Part shown: positions 27,901 through 34,520 of the stretch, piece by piece
How positions within the stretch are numbered: position 1 is the first letter of the stretch
How the letters are laid out: each line of letters begins with the position of its first letter
Assembly: GCF_037975245.1 (NCBI RefSeq)
Contig: NC_092579.1
Coordinates: 24,287,166 to 24,351,165 of the forward strand
Origin: Apostichopus japonicus
Lineage: Eukaryota; Echinodermata; Holothuroidea; Aspidochirotida; Stichopodidae
Direction: 5' to 3'
DNA: 64,000 bases
Notes under the pieces: generated by a model
Database searches by the model: none
The model's input: the letters and a program-made list of their open reading frames with translations, nothing else
What the model was told of the DNA's origin: nothing
Translations under genes and position numbers: made by a program

Positions 27901-29278
27901 AGTCTCGTAGTCAAGTTCACTTTTTCTGAGTACTTCCTAGTACTTTGAGGTCCCAAGTACTAAGTAATAGTGTCAGAGTACTCCTTTTTAGGATCGATCT
28001 GAGTACCAAGTACCAGTGTCCGAGTACAGCATTTTAGAATCTTAGTACTGAGTACAAGTACTCTTTCATCTGGGTACTGTTGGGTACCTTGTATATAAGA
28101 AATATAAAAGATCCATATGCTTGCTCCCTGATGATCATAACACAGTTGTATGTGATGACATTGCAATTGGTTTGCATGCTGTTCACAATGCCTCAATTTG
28201 ATAAGAATTGATTGGAATGACAAAGTGGCAGTAGCAATCAACTTCATGTCATGTACACAGATGTGTTGGACTGTCAGTAATACTGCAACCATGTACAGAG
28301 ATGTGTTAGACATTGTACATAAGTAGTTTTAATGTCAGAACTCATAAAGTTCCTTTTAATTACTCTTCCTGAGTGGTTACCTACTACTAGTACTTAAGCA
28401 TCCATTTAGCATCCATACACTTTTTATGGAAAGCGAGTACAGAGTACTTGGAAAATAGTACTCAAGTACGACTTAAGGTTCAAGTACTCTTTGAGTACTA
28501 CAACCTGAAAACAATGTAAATACTTTTAACTCCAAATGTATAGCTTGGATGAATTTCATATTATTTTTGGTATATATACATTCAACTAAGTGAGTACAAA
28601 GAACACTTTTGACTTTTGATTTTATCTGGGATAGAACATGGCTCTCTGTGCAAATTCAAACTCACATATGTACCTAACCCTCAACATTTGCATAAGATTA
28701 CCACAGACTCGAACAAGAAGCTTTCTAGACATTCTTGTTTTCGAGATAGGGTTGATGTGGTTGTTTGTGTTATTATCTTCAACAGATTGCTTTCCATGAT
28801 CTGAATCCATTCCCAAGGAAGAACATTATGGTCAAGAGAACACTACATAGACAACAAGTCACAGTAAGTTACTCGTTAAAGTGTTGGATGTAATTAGCCA
28901 ATTCAAGCATAAAACATCTGCTTGCAATGTTAGGATCTTTTACCAAAGATGCACAGTATACTTGAAAGTATCAAGCAAAGAGACACCCTCCTAGATGTTT
29001 GCACCAGATGAATATTGTTGATTTCATGAGCTTACAAACAAACAACATGAGGCAATGATAGACCAACTGTAGCAACACTGAAGAAATCAAGAAACCTCAT
29101 TTACACTATCATATTACAAAACATTTGAATTTTTCTTTTACCACAGCAACAACTGGAAGAATTGGAAGCCATTCGCAGAGAATTTGTACCTAGACATTCC
29201 CGGGATAATATGATTGGAAGTGACGATGATGACGAGGAATTTGAGACTTTGGATGTCATAGATGGCAATTGTACATAA
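797..29278 (+). CDS. TBC1D2: TBC1D2/TBC1D2B-type Rab GTPase-activating protein, 3' part, 21 exons
   Basis: The family inactivates Rab GTPases (Rab7 for vertebrate TBC1D2/Armus) on endosomes and autophagosomes, with PH, coiled-coil and TBC domains in that order. Joined exons: 797-917, 4128-4241, 6295-6406, 7531-7658, 9409-9543, 12696-12795, 13853-14035, 14283-14389, 17341-17426, 19262-19370, 19651-19768, 20661-20750, 21957-22021, 22526-22598, 23204-23302, 25048-25113, 25890-26092, 26588-26654, 27389-27568, 28786-28863, 29147-29278. Every junction is AG/GT and phases join without a stop, giving 787 residues in the window. Residues 1-115 are a polar Pro/Ser linker, about 116-236 and 298-361 are charged heptad-like coiled coil, and about 470-700 are the TBC domain, with IELDLLR (Arg finger R531) and IGYCQGLN (Gln finger Q568). 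YDKYGF, KWENF and PHEHRPKIW are diagnostic of TBC1D2/2B. Full vertebrate proteins are about 930-960 residues, so only the PH-containing N-terminus is missing, upstream of the window. It could be the single invertebrate pre-duplicate of TBC1D2 and TBC1D2B. Confidence 0.94.
1163..1531 (-). pseudogene. DIRS reverse-transcriptase N-terminal fragment
   Basis: The frame shows GGRLAYFTQQWE, GYQIELTSSPP, LEGEISTLLAKWAIVEV and FRSSLFLTRIRDES, the expected order of landmarks before RT motif 1 of DIRS and related elements (gag-pol entry, 'AI..V', 'F.S.LF'). The catalytic (F/Y)xDD region is not present. Two overlapping frames cover it, a sign of frameshift decay. Confidence 0.7.
1826..2014 (-). pseudogene. 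DIRS gag-like ORF, C-terminal fragment
   Basis: It reads MRLAFDQFARVATRSV... to NYQQKLKEEVS, resembling the end of DIRS gag where a helical 'R....LG.P..GD.LF...YQ.KL' block precedes the RT. It is a fragment in a different frame from the N-terminal block. Confidence 0.5.
2449..3027 (-). pseudogene. DIRS gag-like ORF, N-terminal part
   Basis: The frame opens MSRSQLKCVNCSMFHPG and carries a Cys-rich N-terminus (C-x2-C ... H-x2-C-x2-C-x2-C, then RRDLC) followed by a Pro/Glu-rich stretch. DIRS gag proteins commonly start with such a zinc-binding module. It stops at 2449, while similarity to gag resumes in another frame further left, so it is broken. The upstream in-frame Met at 3078 is less likely, because MSRS directly precedes the Cys module. 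Confidence 0.65.
3062..3784 (-). other. Probable leader/terminal region of the DIRS fragment
   Basis: A 240-codon open frame runs antisense here, but its composition is hydrophobic and low-complexity and it matches nothing I know. It sits exactly upstream of the DIRS gag frame, so I read it as the element's untranslated leader or terminal repeat that happens to be open. I could not define the element's right end. Confidence 0.3.
4128..4241 (+). CDS. TBC1D2: TBC1D2-like exon b (proline-rich linker)
   Basis: Acceptor TTCTTTTAG, donor AG/GTAATG. It reads RWKSLHQDTIPTSH... and ends in a proline-rich stretch APPIPKPRR, a possible SH3-type ligand (PxxPxR-like). Phase is 1 base in and 2 bases out, matching both neighbours. 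Confidence 0.78.
4799..5760. mobile_element. Hairpin-headed interspersed repeat with AGGTCA motifs, copy 1 (partial)
   Basis: It begins with a perfect 11-bp inverted repeat, GGTTACTTGCC (4799-4809) / GGCAAGTAACC (4817-4827), then GTGTGTG and 'CTAGCTTGTAAACATAATATC'-like text (shown in pieces: CTAGCTTGTAAACA). Blocks of 'TGAGGTCAAAGGTCAnnTnnGGGTCAGCAGAGG' type follow three times, around 4965, 5229 and 5507. The same text recurs at 15.4-16.2 kb and 62.8-63.8 kb, so it is an interspersed family, probably non-autonomous. No coding capacity. The ORF at 5465-5710 is a by-product of the repeats. Confidence 0.6.
4967..4979 (+). promoter_or_regulatory. Perfect DR1 nuclear-receptor-type element AGGTCAAAGGTCA
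   Basis: Two AGGTCA half-sites lie in direct orientation, separated by one base, the DR1 layout bound by HNF4, RXR/PPAR and COUP-type receptors. It sits in an interspersed repeat inside a TBC1D2 intron. Binding here is inference. Confidence 0.3.
6295..6406 (+). CDS. TBC1D2: TBC1D2-like exon c (basic/serine linker)
   Basis: Preceded by an 18-T tract ending CTAAAG; donor GAG/GTAAGA. With the split Arg codon it reads RKHQVQPEGLSKRPTS... to CPKCKE and ends in phase 0. The ORF in another frame over these bases is a shadow. Confidence 0.75.
6407..7530 (+). other. Intron, nothing recognised
   Basis: AT-rich intron between exons c and d. I see no repeat array or coding similarity. Confidence 0.6.
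7531..7658 (+). CDS. TBC1D2: TBC1D2-like exon d (start of coiled coil)
   Basis: Acceptor TTTATTTCAG, donor AA/GTAAGA. It reads MLSQIISLKEELELVDSE... with Leu/Ile at heptad spacing and many Glu/Lys, the opening of the coiled-coil region. The leading ATG is internal, because the exon joins upstream in phase 0. A 120-bp minisatellite starts a few bases after the donor. Confidence 0.88.
7660..8264. repeat. Tandem array, 5 copies of about 120 bp, abutting an exon donor
   Basis: ACAATCCACTTTCCC-type starts occur at about 7671, 7793, 7913, 8033 and 8153. Bases 7921-8040 and 8041-8160 appear identical, so the last amplification is recent. The array starts within about 10 bp of the exon d donor. Minus-strand ORF 7637-7873 is the repeat read through. 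Confidence 0.95.
8265..9408 (+). other. Intron remainder, nothing recognised
   Basis: AT-rich unique sequence with a C10 run near 8476 and three ATTCATG-type repeats near 9130-9165. No coding or transposon similarity seen. Confidence 0.55.
9409..9543 (+). CDS. TBC1D2: TBC1D2-like exon e (coiled coil), source of a splice-site satellite
   Basis: Acceptor TTTCAATAG, donor AAG/GTAAGA. It reads NLKFLDSKTDQEKLS... to REVMKKELR, continuing the coiled coil. Its last 28 or so bases plus the first 20 bases of the intron are the repeat unit of the array that follows directly. The first donor is the only one that keeps the frame open, since the next codon is TAA. Confidence 0.9.
9544..12272. repeat. Exon-intron junction satellite, about 57 copies of a 46-48 bp unit
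   Basis: The unit is GAGGTGATGAAGAAAGAAC plus TAAGGTAAGAGAAAACAAAT plus TATGAGAGA. Its left part is the 3' end of exon e and its middle is that exon's own 5' splice site AAG/GTAAGA, so each copy carries a consensus donor. Variants read GATGAAAATAGAAC or GATGAAACTAGAAC, and some have AAGTAAG or GATTAAAAAAATTG. In-frame extension through any copy meets TAA right after the duplicated donor. The array directly follows the true donor and ends near 12270. Confidence 0.95.
12696..12795 (+). CDS. TBC1D2: TBC1D2-like exon f (coiled coil)
   Basis: Acceptor TTACCAG, donor AAG/GTAAAG. It reads TCNSKIAELEEQLSMF... to VVMDLTIK, a heptad-patterned segment ending in phase 0. Confidence 0.9.
12796..13852 (+). 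other. Intron, nothing recognised
   Basis: Unique AT-rich intron. The overlapping opposite-strand ORFs at 13512-13842 show no recognisable domain or codon signature. Confidence 0.5.
13853..14035 (+). CDS. TBC1D2: TBC1D2-like exon g (Ser/Pro hinge)
   Basis: Acceptor GACCTCAG, donor AGG/GTAACA; 61 whole codons. It reads ISDLEKVPPITADNSSS..., then a Ser/Pro/Asp-rich stretch and ...GERSDYEKMR. This looks like a flexible hinge between the two coiled-coil stretches. Confidence 0.88.
14283..14389 (+). CDS. TBC1D2: TBC1D2-like exon h (second coiled coil)
   Basis: Acceptor ACTTCCAG, donor GA/GTAAGT. It reads DSCQAFETQNKFLNKE... with LNKEILELNEL. 'QNKFLNKEILELN' is the strongly conserved core of the TBC1D2 family coiled coil. 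Confidence 0.92.
14570..15348. repeat. Two-copy tandem duplication (371 and 408 bp)
   Basis: Copy 1 is 14570-14940 and copy 2 is 14941-15348, both beginning ACAAATTTTAAGATGTGTAA. Each contains an internal run of CAAATACAAACTAGTGTG units. Copy 2 carries an extra 35 bp or so near 15090. The plus-strand ORFs 14553-14915 and 14912-15321 are the two copies and I do not regard them as genes. Confidence 0.93.
15355..16170. mobile_element. Hairpin-headed interspersed repeat, copy 2 (near full length)
   Basis: It starts around the imperfect hairpin ATTCCTTGCCAGAGGCAAAGGAAT (given as arms ATTCCTTGCC / GGCAAAGGAAT, 15375-15398) and ends at TGGCAAGGAATCACA near 16150. The end is therefore the inverse of the start. 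The interior carries GAGGTCAAAGGTCACATGAG (15586) and tracts shared with 62.77-63.76 kb, e.g. TCTGGTTCTCACTTAATTCT and TTGGACAAATTTAACTCACT. Likely a non-autonomous DNA element. Confidence 0.65.
15587..15599 (+). promoter_or_regulatory. Perfect DR1 element AGGTCAAAGGTCA
   Basis: Same 13-mer as at 4967, within copy 2 of the hairpin-headed repeat. Receptor binding is inferred from the motif alone. Confidence 0.3.
16171..17340 (+). other. Intron with CTGT microsatellite
   Basis: A short (TGTC)n run lies at 16218-16234. The overlapping ORFs on both strands at 17013-17348 have no recognisable domain. The plus-strand ORF runs into exon i only by chance of frame. Confidence 0.5.
16516..16528 (+). 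promoter_or_regulatory. Perfect DR1 element AGGTCAAAGGTCA
   Basis: Third exact copy of the 13-mer, in intron DNA just past the end of copy 2 and preceded by another GGGTCAAGAGAGGTC cluster near 16390. Function inferred only. Confidence 0.3.
17341..17426 (+). CDS. TBC1D2: TBC1D2-like exon i (coiled coil end)
   Basis: Acceptor TTTGACAG, donor AGAG/GTAAGT. It reads KLDELEAELYKLNSKH... to NNLKAPKR. The split codons on both sides resolve to Glu. Confidence 0.91.
17495..18360. repeat. Degenerate minisatellite, TTTGTCCAACA...CAGTGTTTCATTAG units
   Basis: Diverged copies of TTGTCCAACA / CAGTGTTTCATTAGTCCAACAG pieces and (T)TAATGAACAC recur about every 60-75 bp. Divergence is far higher than in the other arrays, so this is an old array. 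The minus-strand ORF 17952-18359 is repeat read-through. Confidence 0.7.
18590..18700. mobile_element. Penelope-like element remnant (GAAGA...GATCGAAACGTC tail)
   Basis: The stretch has CTGAAGA, then a perfect 6-bp stem GATCCT/AGGATC with loop GCT, then GAAACGTC. CTGANGA plus a stem plus GAAAC is the layout of the hammerhead-ribozyme half found in terminal repeats of Penelope-like elements. I could not find a matching stem III, so it is probably degraded or only hammerhead-like. Confidence 0.35.
18701..19261 (+). other. Intron, nothing recognised
   Basis: AT-rich unique sequence before exon j. Confidence 0.5.
19262..19370 (+). CDS. TBC1D2: TBC1D2-like exon j (acidic linker)
   Basis: Acceptor TCTCGTAG, donor AAG/GTAAGT. 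It reads VTSMEDQDDLVSQL... to VSESGR. It is an acidic, poorly conserved linker between the coiled coil and the YDKYGF segment. Confidence 0.85.
19651..19768 (+). CDS. TBC1D2: TBC1D2-like exon k (YDKYGF segment)
   Basis: Acceptor TATCACAG, donor CAG/GTGAGT. It reads ELYDKYGFSENMEEED... to FTRKVDQIQ. YDKYGF is a signature of the TBC1D2/2B pre-TBC region. Confidence 0.94.
20661..20750 (+). CDS. TBC1D2: TBC1D2-like exon l (KWENF segment)
   Basis: Acceptor CTCTCTAG, donor ACA/GTAAGT; 30 whole codons. It reads LKQQADEHVSQSVKWE... to RGFVRT. The KWEN(F/Y) motif sits just before the TBC domain in this family. Confidence 0.93.
20751..21956 (+). other. Intron with a remnant of the hairpin-headed repeat
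   Basis: Near 21600-21760 there is a tandem GTTGGTAATCGCCTGTTGGTAATCGCCTGT (two copies of TTGGTAATCGCCTG), GTGTGTGCATGTG and TGATGCCTTGGCTTGTAAAC. The last matches the head of the 4.8 and 15.4 kb repeats (CTAGCTTGTAAACA / ACTTGCTTGTACAC). The rest of the intron is unremarkable. Confidence 0.4.
21957..22021 (+). CDS. TBC1D2: TBC1D2-like exon m (TBC domain start)
   Basis: Acceptor GTCCACAG, donor GA/GTAAGA. It reads PELKSLVRLGVPHEHR..., the G(V/I)P...R..(V/I)W opening of TBC domains. Confidence 0.96.
22526..22598 (+). CDS. TBC1D2: TBC1D2-like exon n (TBC domain)
   Basis: Acceptor CTGTTCAG, donor CAG/GTCAGT. It reads CIERRVKMEKEDFGPC... to QKLTVQ, the variable helix before the Arg-finger motif. 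The split codon with the previous exon gives Glu. Confidence 0.93.
23204..23302 (+). CDS. TBC1D2: TBC1D2-like exon o (catalytic arginine finger)
   Basis: Acceptor TTTTACAG, donor GGA/GTAAGT; 33 whole codons. It contains KQIELDLLRTLPNNKHY. The IxxDxxR motif supplies the catalytic Arg finger and is intact, so GAP activity is expected from established TBC biochemistry. Confidence 0.97.
23466..24680. repeat. Minisatellite with 63/66-bp units, open on both strands
   Basis: About 19 copies of ATGGCAGTGTGTCAAAAGAA + ATACAGAACTCTTGAAAAAC + AAGTGCAAAAGTCAAACATA + ACA. Some copies have a 3-bp GAG insertion (66 bp) or TTAAA for TCAAA. Because the unit is a multiple of three, long frames stay open on plus (23487-23885, 24293-24715) and minus (23455-23925, 24051-24314). 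The plus frame repeats MAVCQKKYRTLEKQVQKSNIT. It lies inside the intron between exons o and p and has no convincing splice acceptor in phase, so I call it a repeat. Confidence 0.93.
25048..25113 (+). CDS. TBC1D2: TBC1D2-like exon p (catalytic glutamine finger)
   Basis: Acceptor CTTTCAG, donor CAG/GTATGC; 22 codons. It reads IPKLRNVLLAYS... to VIGYCQ. The YxQ Gln finger is the last codon of the exon. The motif continues as GLNR in the next one. Confidence 0.97.
25570..25855. repeat. Minisatellite of 20-25 bp GTGGTAACATGTATATGTAG units
   Basis: About 12 copies of GTAACATGTATATGTAGTCGTG variants (CATGTATAT / CATGTATCT) end about 35 bp upstream of exon q. The minus-strand ORFs 25524-25869 are repeat read-through. 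Confidence 0.93.
25890..26092 (+). CDS. TBC1D2: TBC1D2-like exon q (TBC domain core)
   Basis: Acceptor ACTTTCAG, donor AA/GTAGGT. It reads GLNRLAAIALLYLEEE, FWCLVCIIE, MPMDYYSKTLVGSQTDQ, LPRLNAHLDLH. This is the best-conserved block of the family. The donor GTAGGT is weaker than the others. Confidence 0.97.
26588..26654 (+). CDS. TBC1D2: TBC1D2-like exon r (TBC domain)
   Basis: Acceptor TTTTCCAG, donor GAG/GTAAAC. It reads IDLSLVTFNWFITIFC..., containing the conserved FxxxWF core helix of TBC domains. Confidence 0.95.
26655..27388 (+). other. Intron, nothing recognised
   Basis: Unique AT-rich intron before exon s. The plus-strand ORFs at 26709-26912 and 27080-27304 show no recognisable domain. 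Confidence 0.5.
27389..27568 (+). CDS. TBC1D2: TBC1D2-like exon s (TBC domain C-terminal helices)
   Basis: Acceptor GTCTACAG, donor CAG/GTTAGG; 60 codons. It contains LRIWDTFLFEGDKVMF and RYALAFFKVAEEKLL. The (R/K)xWDxFxxEGxxxxF(R/K)xALAxF signature is intact. Confidence 0.96.
27920..28510. repeat. AGTACT/GTAC-dense bipartite cluster, possible transposon ends
   Basis: 27925-28085 and 28360-28505 are crowded with AGTACT and GAGTAC (e.g. GAGTACCAAGTACCAGTG, GAGTACAGAGTACTTGG). The two dense blocks flank about 270 bp of normal sequence, like terminal regions of a small palindromic element. No target duplication was identified. Confidence 0.4.
28786..28863 (+). CDS. TBC1D2: TBC1D2-like exon t (post-TBC segment)
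   Basis: Acceptor TTCAACAG, donor ACA/GTAAGT. It reads IAFHDLNPFPRKNIMV... The DLNPFP motif is a TBC1D2/2B hallmark directly after the TBC domain. Confidence 0.95.
29147..29278 (+). CDS. TBC1D2: TBC1D2-like terminal exon u with stop
   Basis: Acceptor TACCACAG; stop TAA at 29276-29278. It reads QQLEELEAIRREFVPR... and ends with an acidic tail DDDDEEFETLDV. An acidic C-terminus after LxELEAIR is typical of this family. Confidence 0.94.
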   Translation, partial: QQLEELEAIRREFVPRHSRDNMIGSDDDDEEFETLDVIDGNCT

Positions 29279-29644
29279 CTCTAACACTTAACATATGTCT
29301 ATGGCAATGTCTCAATAGGATGAACGCAACCTAAGCTGGTTGCTAAGGAGATTATGATAGCTATCTACAAGATTGTCTGCTAAAAATATCTACTCATCCT
29401 TAGAATTTCAAGTGTGCTTTTCATTTACTAAGGGTTTCTTGTGGAATCTTGGCATATATATAGGCAGTATATAACATCATCTGCTAGGTGATGTCATTAC
29501 TGATCTGTCTCTGATACAAGTCTGTTTGATTTGAAAGAACTCTTACAAAGTTAGAGATTAACAGTTATAAAGAAGAGGAAGAGTGACAGCTGGAGAGAAC
29601 ATGAAGCTGGTATGTGCCTTATTCTTGACTTGTAGTATGGAATA

Positions 29645-30065
29645 TTCTGTATGATAAAGTATTTGTGTCATTCTAAGCTGCTAGTGAACATTACTGAAGC
29701 AACTATTGGTGTTATTCTGAACTGATAGTTTACTTTGTTGCATGGTAAAGTATTTGTGTCATCTGAGCAACAAGTATGAAGGTTGCCCATGCAACTATTG
29801 ATGTTATTCTGAACTGATAGTTTACTCTGCTGCATTATTTGTGTCTTCTGAGCCACTAGCATGAAGGTTGTCGTGCAAATATTGGTTTCATTCTGAACTC
29901 ATAGTTTACTTTGCTGTATGGTAAAGTATTTTGTGTCATCTGAGCAAGAAGTATGAAGGTTGCCCATGCAAATATTGGTTTCATTCTGAACTGATAGTTT
30001 ACTTTGCTGTATGGTAAAGTATTTGTGTCATCTGAGCTGCCAGTCTGAATGTTGCCGATGCAGCT
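29645..30065. repeat. Imperfect tandem repeats of 80-110 bp in the 3' UTR
   Basis: GGTAAAGTATTTGTGTCATCTGAGC, read as GGTAAAGTATT + TGTGTCATCTGAGC, recurs near 29655, 29743, 29923 and 30013. Each time it is followed by GTATGAAGGTTGCC, TGCAACTATTGGTGTTATTC and GAACTGATAGTTTAC variants; about 4-5 copies. Confidence 0.85.
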
Positions 30066-31131
30066 ATTGGTGTCATTCTAAATTGTAAAATATCCAGTTA
30101 GTTCTGAACAGTAAGATGGAAGACGTCATTGCAGAATTTGGAAGCAGTCTAGACACAATTAAAATTTGTTATATATATTCCATATTGCATTTCAATAGTT
30201 ATTGCTCCTTAGAAGTATAAATCAGGAGAACATACTGTAATAATATCTGCTGAGGAAATGTTTATTTAACAATGGAAATAGAATCCAGCTGAAAAGAGTA
30301 TCTTACAGCACACACAGGAGAGTGATCTCCTCAATCATATGTAATGTTACCATATATGACAGAATCTGTACACTTTAGGTATATAAAATGATGTCATATA
30401 TGTAAGTTGTAGCCTACGAACACAATCATGAACAATGAATCAAGCTCACATAAGAAACGGTTCTTTCTTGAGACAGCGATGAAATATGACATGTGGATAT
30501 ATATTTCCTAAGAATAATGTTTCTCATATCTTTAATACCCATGATATATTTCGATGCGGTTAAACTTTAAATTTAATTAACTATAAGTATTCCATCGTTT
30601 TTCATGTCTTTAATATATCATATCTTTAATACTCATGATGTATTTCAATGTGGTTATACTGTAAATTTAATTAACTATAAGAATTCCATTGTTTTTCATC
30701 TCTGTAATATATACCCAGATGATAGAAATGTGAAAAATGATAGAAATGTGGAAAAGTTAAACCATGAACCTGTCATTTTGACATTTTATCTGCCACAGAA
30801 ACTGTACGATGTTTTCGGTAGTCTTTTCTCTATTGCAATCGTAAATTAATTTGAGCTTGTATCATATATAACTACTGTACCAATGGAATATCTATTTTTA
30901 TGGCAGATTGTAAAGTTGTAAGCTTGTGTGAAGTAAAGCAGTTTTGAGTTCATCCAAGTATTTCTGTGTATGAAATGAAGGTTTTCTTATTTCAATATAT
31001 GGTAGTTATCTTTAAAAACCCAGACACCAAGCTTTCATTCTCACCTATACAGTTAGTGTTCTTTGTATCTGTGTCTATATGTTTGTGTGTCTTAGTACTT
31101 ACACTTCACACCTTGTGCAACGTGATATTCA

Positions 31132-31137
31132 AATAAA
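31132..31137 (+). terminator. TBC1D2: Candidate poly(A) signal AATAAA
   Basis: Canonical hexamer in GATATTCAAATAAACACAAAC, about 1.85 kb past the stop codon, with a GT-rich stretch upstream. It is the best-placed signal seen before repeats take over at 31.3 kb. Confidence 0.4.
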
Positions 31138-31346
31138 CACAAACCGCAGGTAAACGGATTACTATGAAACAAGTACAGTTAAGTCGGTAAACACATTTTG
31201 TTTTACCCTGAACCTAATTTACAAGAACATCTTTGGCAGCATCACCAATACCAGCTTACAATAGTGATATGGATGCATAATTATATTATAATTATATTAA
31301 TGTATACACAAATATCTCTCTCCTTTATTTCATCTTTTCATCTATC

Positions 31347-31555
31347 AGTAAGTAGTAATCTTTGCTGATCCCTCTAATCCTGAGCCAGTTCTTTCAGTAA
31401 GTAGTAATCTTTGCTGATCCCTCTAATCCTGAGCCAGTTCTCTCAGTAAGTAGTAATCTTTGCTGTTTCCTCTAATCCTGAGCCAGTTCTCACAGTAAGT
31501 AATTTTTGCTGATTCCTCTAATCCTGAGCCAGTTCTTTCATTTATTAGTTATCTT
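31347..31555. repeat. Tandem repeat, 4 copies of about 50-56 bp
   Basis: CAGTAAGTAGTAATCTTTGC and CTCTAATCCTGAGCCAGTTC recur four times. The fourth copy is shortened (CAGTAAGTAATTTTTGC). Confidence 0.92.
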
Positions 31556-31734
31556 TGGTCTTTCCTCTTATCCTGAATACATTATTATAGATAATCACTT
31601 TATCTGTCATCCAGAGAAGAGTTTCCTCTTGAAGTCCGCTATTTGGTCAAAGTAGTACCCATCGAAACAAAGCTGTTTATTTTCAGAGTTATTAATTTGT
31701 AGATTTGCCCAAATACATTTTTCCAATAATTCGG

Positions 31735-32155
31735 GACCCTTTTTTTCATCCCAAATCTTTTGTACCCAAGAAAACAATTTTTCAGACCCCAATATTTTTG
31801 TGACTTAAACTTGTTTGGACCAACATTTTTTTGGACCGACATTTTTTTGGATCAAATTTTTTGGACCAACATTTTTGTGGACTCAGTTTTTTGTGACCAA
31901 CATTTCATCGGACCAATTTCTTCGGACCAAAATAGTTTTCGAAAATATTTTGAAAAAAAAATGTGACCCAAATTTGTTGTGACCCAATCAGTGCTTATGA
32001 CCAAATATTGCCCAAAAAATTGTCCAAAAAATATTGGGGTCACAAAACTAGCTTTCTTGGTACAAACAAATTTTTGGATAAAAAAAAAGCTCTGAATTTG
32101 TTCTTTTTGTCGGAACATAGAGACATCGGAACATAGAGACGTCGGAACATAGGTG
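31735..32155. repeat. Short-unit simple array TTTTTTGGACCAACA and TCGGAACATAGAGAC
   Basis: From about 31735 to 31930 units like TTTTTTGGACC(A/G)ACAT repeat every 14-18 bp. An inverted-looking text, CCCAAAAAATTGTCCAAAAAA, split here as CCCAAAAAATTG / TCCAAAAAAT, lies at 32010-32030. 32113-32155 holds three copies of a 16-bp TCGGAACATAGAGAC unit. Four overlapping ORFs on both strands here are repeat artefacts. Confidence 0.75.
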
Positions 32156-32179
32156 TGTCACCGTTAGTTTATAGTGTAT

Positions 32180-32460
32180 ATTAGGGATGTTGATTTCAGG
32201 CTGCATTGCATGTGGAGGGATGTTGATACTAATTTGGTGTATGTTGAGGGTAGTAGATTTCAGTCTGGTGTATGTTGAGGGATGTTGATATCAGTATGGT
32301 GTATATTGAAGCCTGTGGATTTCTGTGTAGTGTAGTGTTGAGGAATGTTGTAGTTTTGTGGTGTATATTAAGGGATGTTAATTTCAGTCTGTTGTATGTT
32401 GAGGATTGTTGTTTTAGGGCATTTGGCTTTCAGTCGGTGGTATATTTTCATGGGTGCTTC
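32180..32460. repeat. Minisatellite TTGAGGGATGTTGATTTCAG, about 6-7 diverged copies
   Basis: GTGTATGTTGAGGGATGTTG and TTTCAGTCTG(G/T)TGTAT variants recur about every 38-48 bp. The ORF 32272-32484 is repeat-derived. Confidence 0.8.
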
Positions 32461-32484
32461 TCTCTCTTATATACCGTGGGATGA

Positions 32485-34520
32485 AGTTAAAAACTGCTGT
32501 TACTCTTTTAAGCATTATGCCAATATATGAAGTTTTACTATGATGGTCCTGTAAAGACTTTAACAATGTTTCCATAACATTTCACCTGTTTCTTCTCTTT
32601 TGGAAAGTCACCTCCATTACTGTGAAAGTTAGATCCATTTTATCTATTAGTTTATAAATAGGGTGTTAGTCAGTGACATCACTGGATTTAGTAGTTAAGC
32701 TAGTTTCTGATTAGTCTCTATTGTCTGATAACATTTTAGTCTGATTCATTCAACATAGAATTAAATAGAATTTAATATTTAAATTAGCTAGTTTCCTTTC
32801 ATTTTACATGACCACATTCCAACTCCGACCAGATTCATCCAAATAACTACTGCAAACACCAAAATGCTCTCTGGTAACAAAGTTTGTTCATAATTGGAGT
32901 TAGCTGGTATTAACCTGAACAATTCATATCAACATTTCTACCGTGGCACTGATGTACACCATAGGTTAGGCATATCTACTGTATATGTGCTATATACTAA
33001 AGTGCTATTATTTCAACTTTCATCAAGAGTTTACAAAGCAAGAAACATAAGTATACTGGCTACTTTAAACATGTGACTAACTCCACTGGTTCAACTAGAT
33101 TCATAGAATCATTCCGTGTAGAAACTGACTAATGTAAATGATTGTACTATAAGGCAGTTACTTAATTTCAGATTGTTGGTTGTGGTACCATATGTAAATT
33201 TTTTTAACATGGACATCCAGGTAGATTTCCAACATTTTGAACAAATTTAGGATTGTTCAGCTAGTTAAGATAATTTTAACGAAAGAGTTTCTTAGCGGGG
33301 ATTTGGCGATTTGGAAATTATTATTAATGACTATATTCATGTTGGTAACATTCAAAATCATTAATCAGAAAGGAGAAGTGGACACCCTTCAGCTGGAGTT
33401 TCTCCTCCAGGCCACAATTACTTGTCTTTCTCTCCTTAGATAAAGTATTGTAACCCTAGTTGTAGTCAATAGCCATTAGCTCTGTCATAATACTAACAGC
33501 ACATGGGCAAAACTGATATCAGCAGGTCCTTTAACACTGGTGATTTCAAAATATTGGTATGTATAATGTAAGTGTTGAAAATGATAAGATATTCATTTAT
33601 CCGGTGTTGGTGAGTGAATATTTATTAAGTGAACTGTTCACAAAAGAAAGAGGACATATGTAAATTGGTTATATATCTTTCAGGCCATTACTAGATTGAC
33701 TGCATTGTAAACTAAATATATAAGCTGTTTCCTAAGGTATCTAAGTGAGGTGGAGTAAATGTAAACAATTTTTTTTTTAAATTACAAGAAATAAATATCA
33801 CATGAAGAAATTCAAGATTTTATATGGTAGTTTTCATTTTTATATTACCAGGGTAAATAGAGCATTCGACTATTAGAAAAGAAAAGCTGTATGCAAAATT
33901 CTTTGCATTCATTTGGATTGTTTCTGTCCAAGGTCTTGGGGATGGTGTTGGGAGGTGGGGTAGAGGGGGGTGGGGGTGTCTTCCAACATTGATACAAATA
34001 AAGTTTAACCTTAAGTTGCCAATAACAAAATCGTGAACAAACGTGAAAGAGCAACACACACATTGATTAGGATGGGCTCCCAACCATTGACCTAAAAAAG
34101 AATACCTAGATAGGAGAGATATGTATCAATATACATTTAACTCCATCGGTATTGTGGAAGATAAGCTCCAAGTGCGTGTTCAATCATCCTTTATGCTCTG
34201 AGAACTAGCTCCTGTTTCTTAGGGTATTGCCTGTTGCTCTGTCAGAGTGCATCAGAGAAGAAGAAGAAATCAGAGAGTAGCCAATATGTGTGAAGTTGCG
34301 CGTGTGTGTTTGATATAAGGCTGTAGTGATAGGGAGGAGTGGGGGGACTTAATTTGTCTATACAGAAAATCTTACTGTTTGTTGTTTGAAGGGATAATAT
34401 GATAGCTCAAAACTTGCTAAATATATTACAATTGCTAATATTCGGTAACACGTAACACACAAATAGGGCACTCCTCTGGTTTTAGAGTAACTATCTCCAT
34501 GATGTTTGAAGCCTTGGGAG
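32485..34520. other. Intergenic, nothing recognised
   Basis: AT-rich sequence with a G-rich stretch (GGGAGGTGGGGTAGAGGGGGG region at 33947-33980). The ORFs here are short and show no domain or exon-like pattern. Confidence 0.5.

Larger units (their letters stand above)
29279..31155 (+). other. TBC1D2: Probable TBC1D2-like 3' untranslated region
   Basis: The stretch follows the stop codon, AT-rich and without open frames of note, up to the first convincing poly(A) signal at 31132. It includes its own repeat block. The true end is not shown by sequence alone. Confidence 0.45.
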
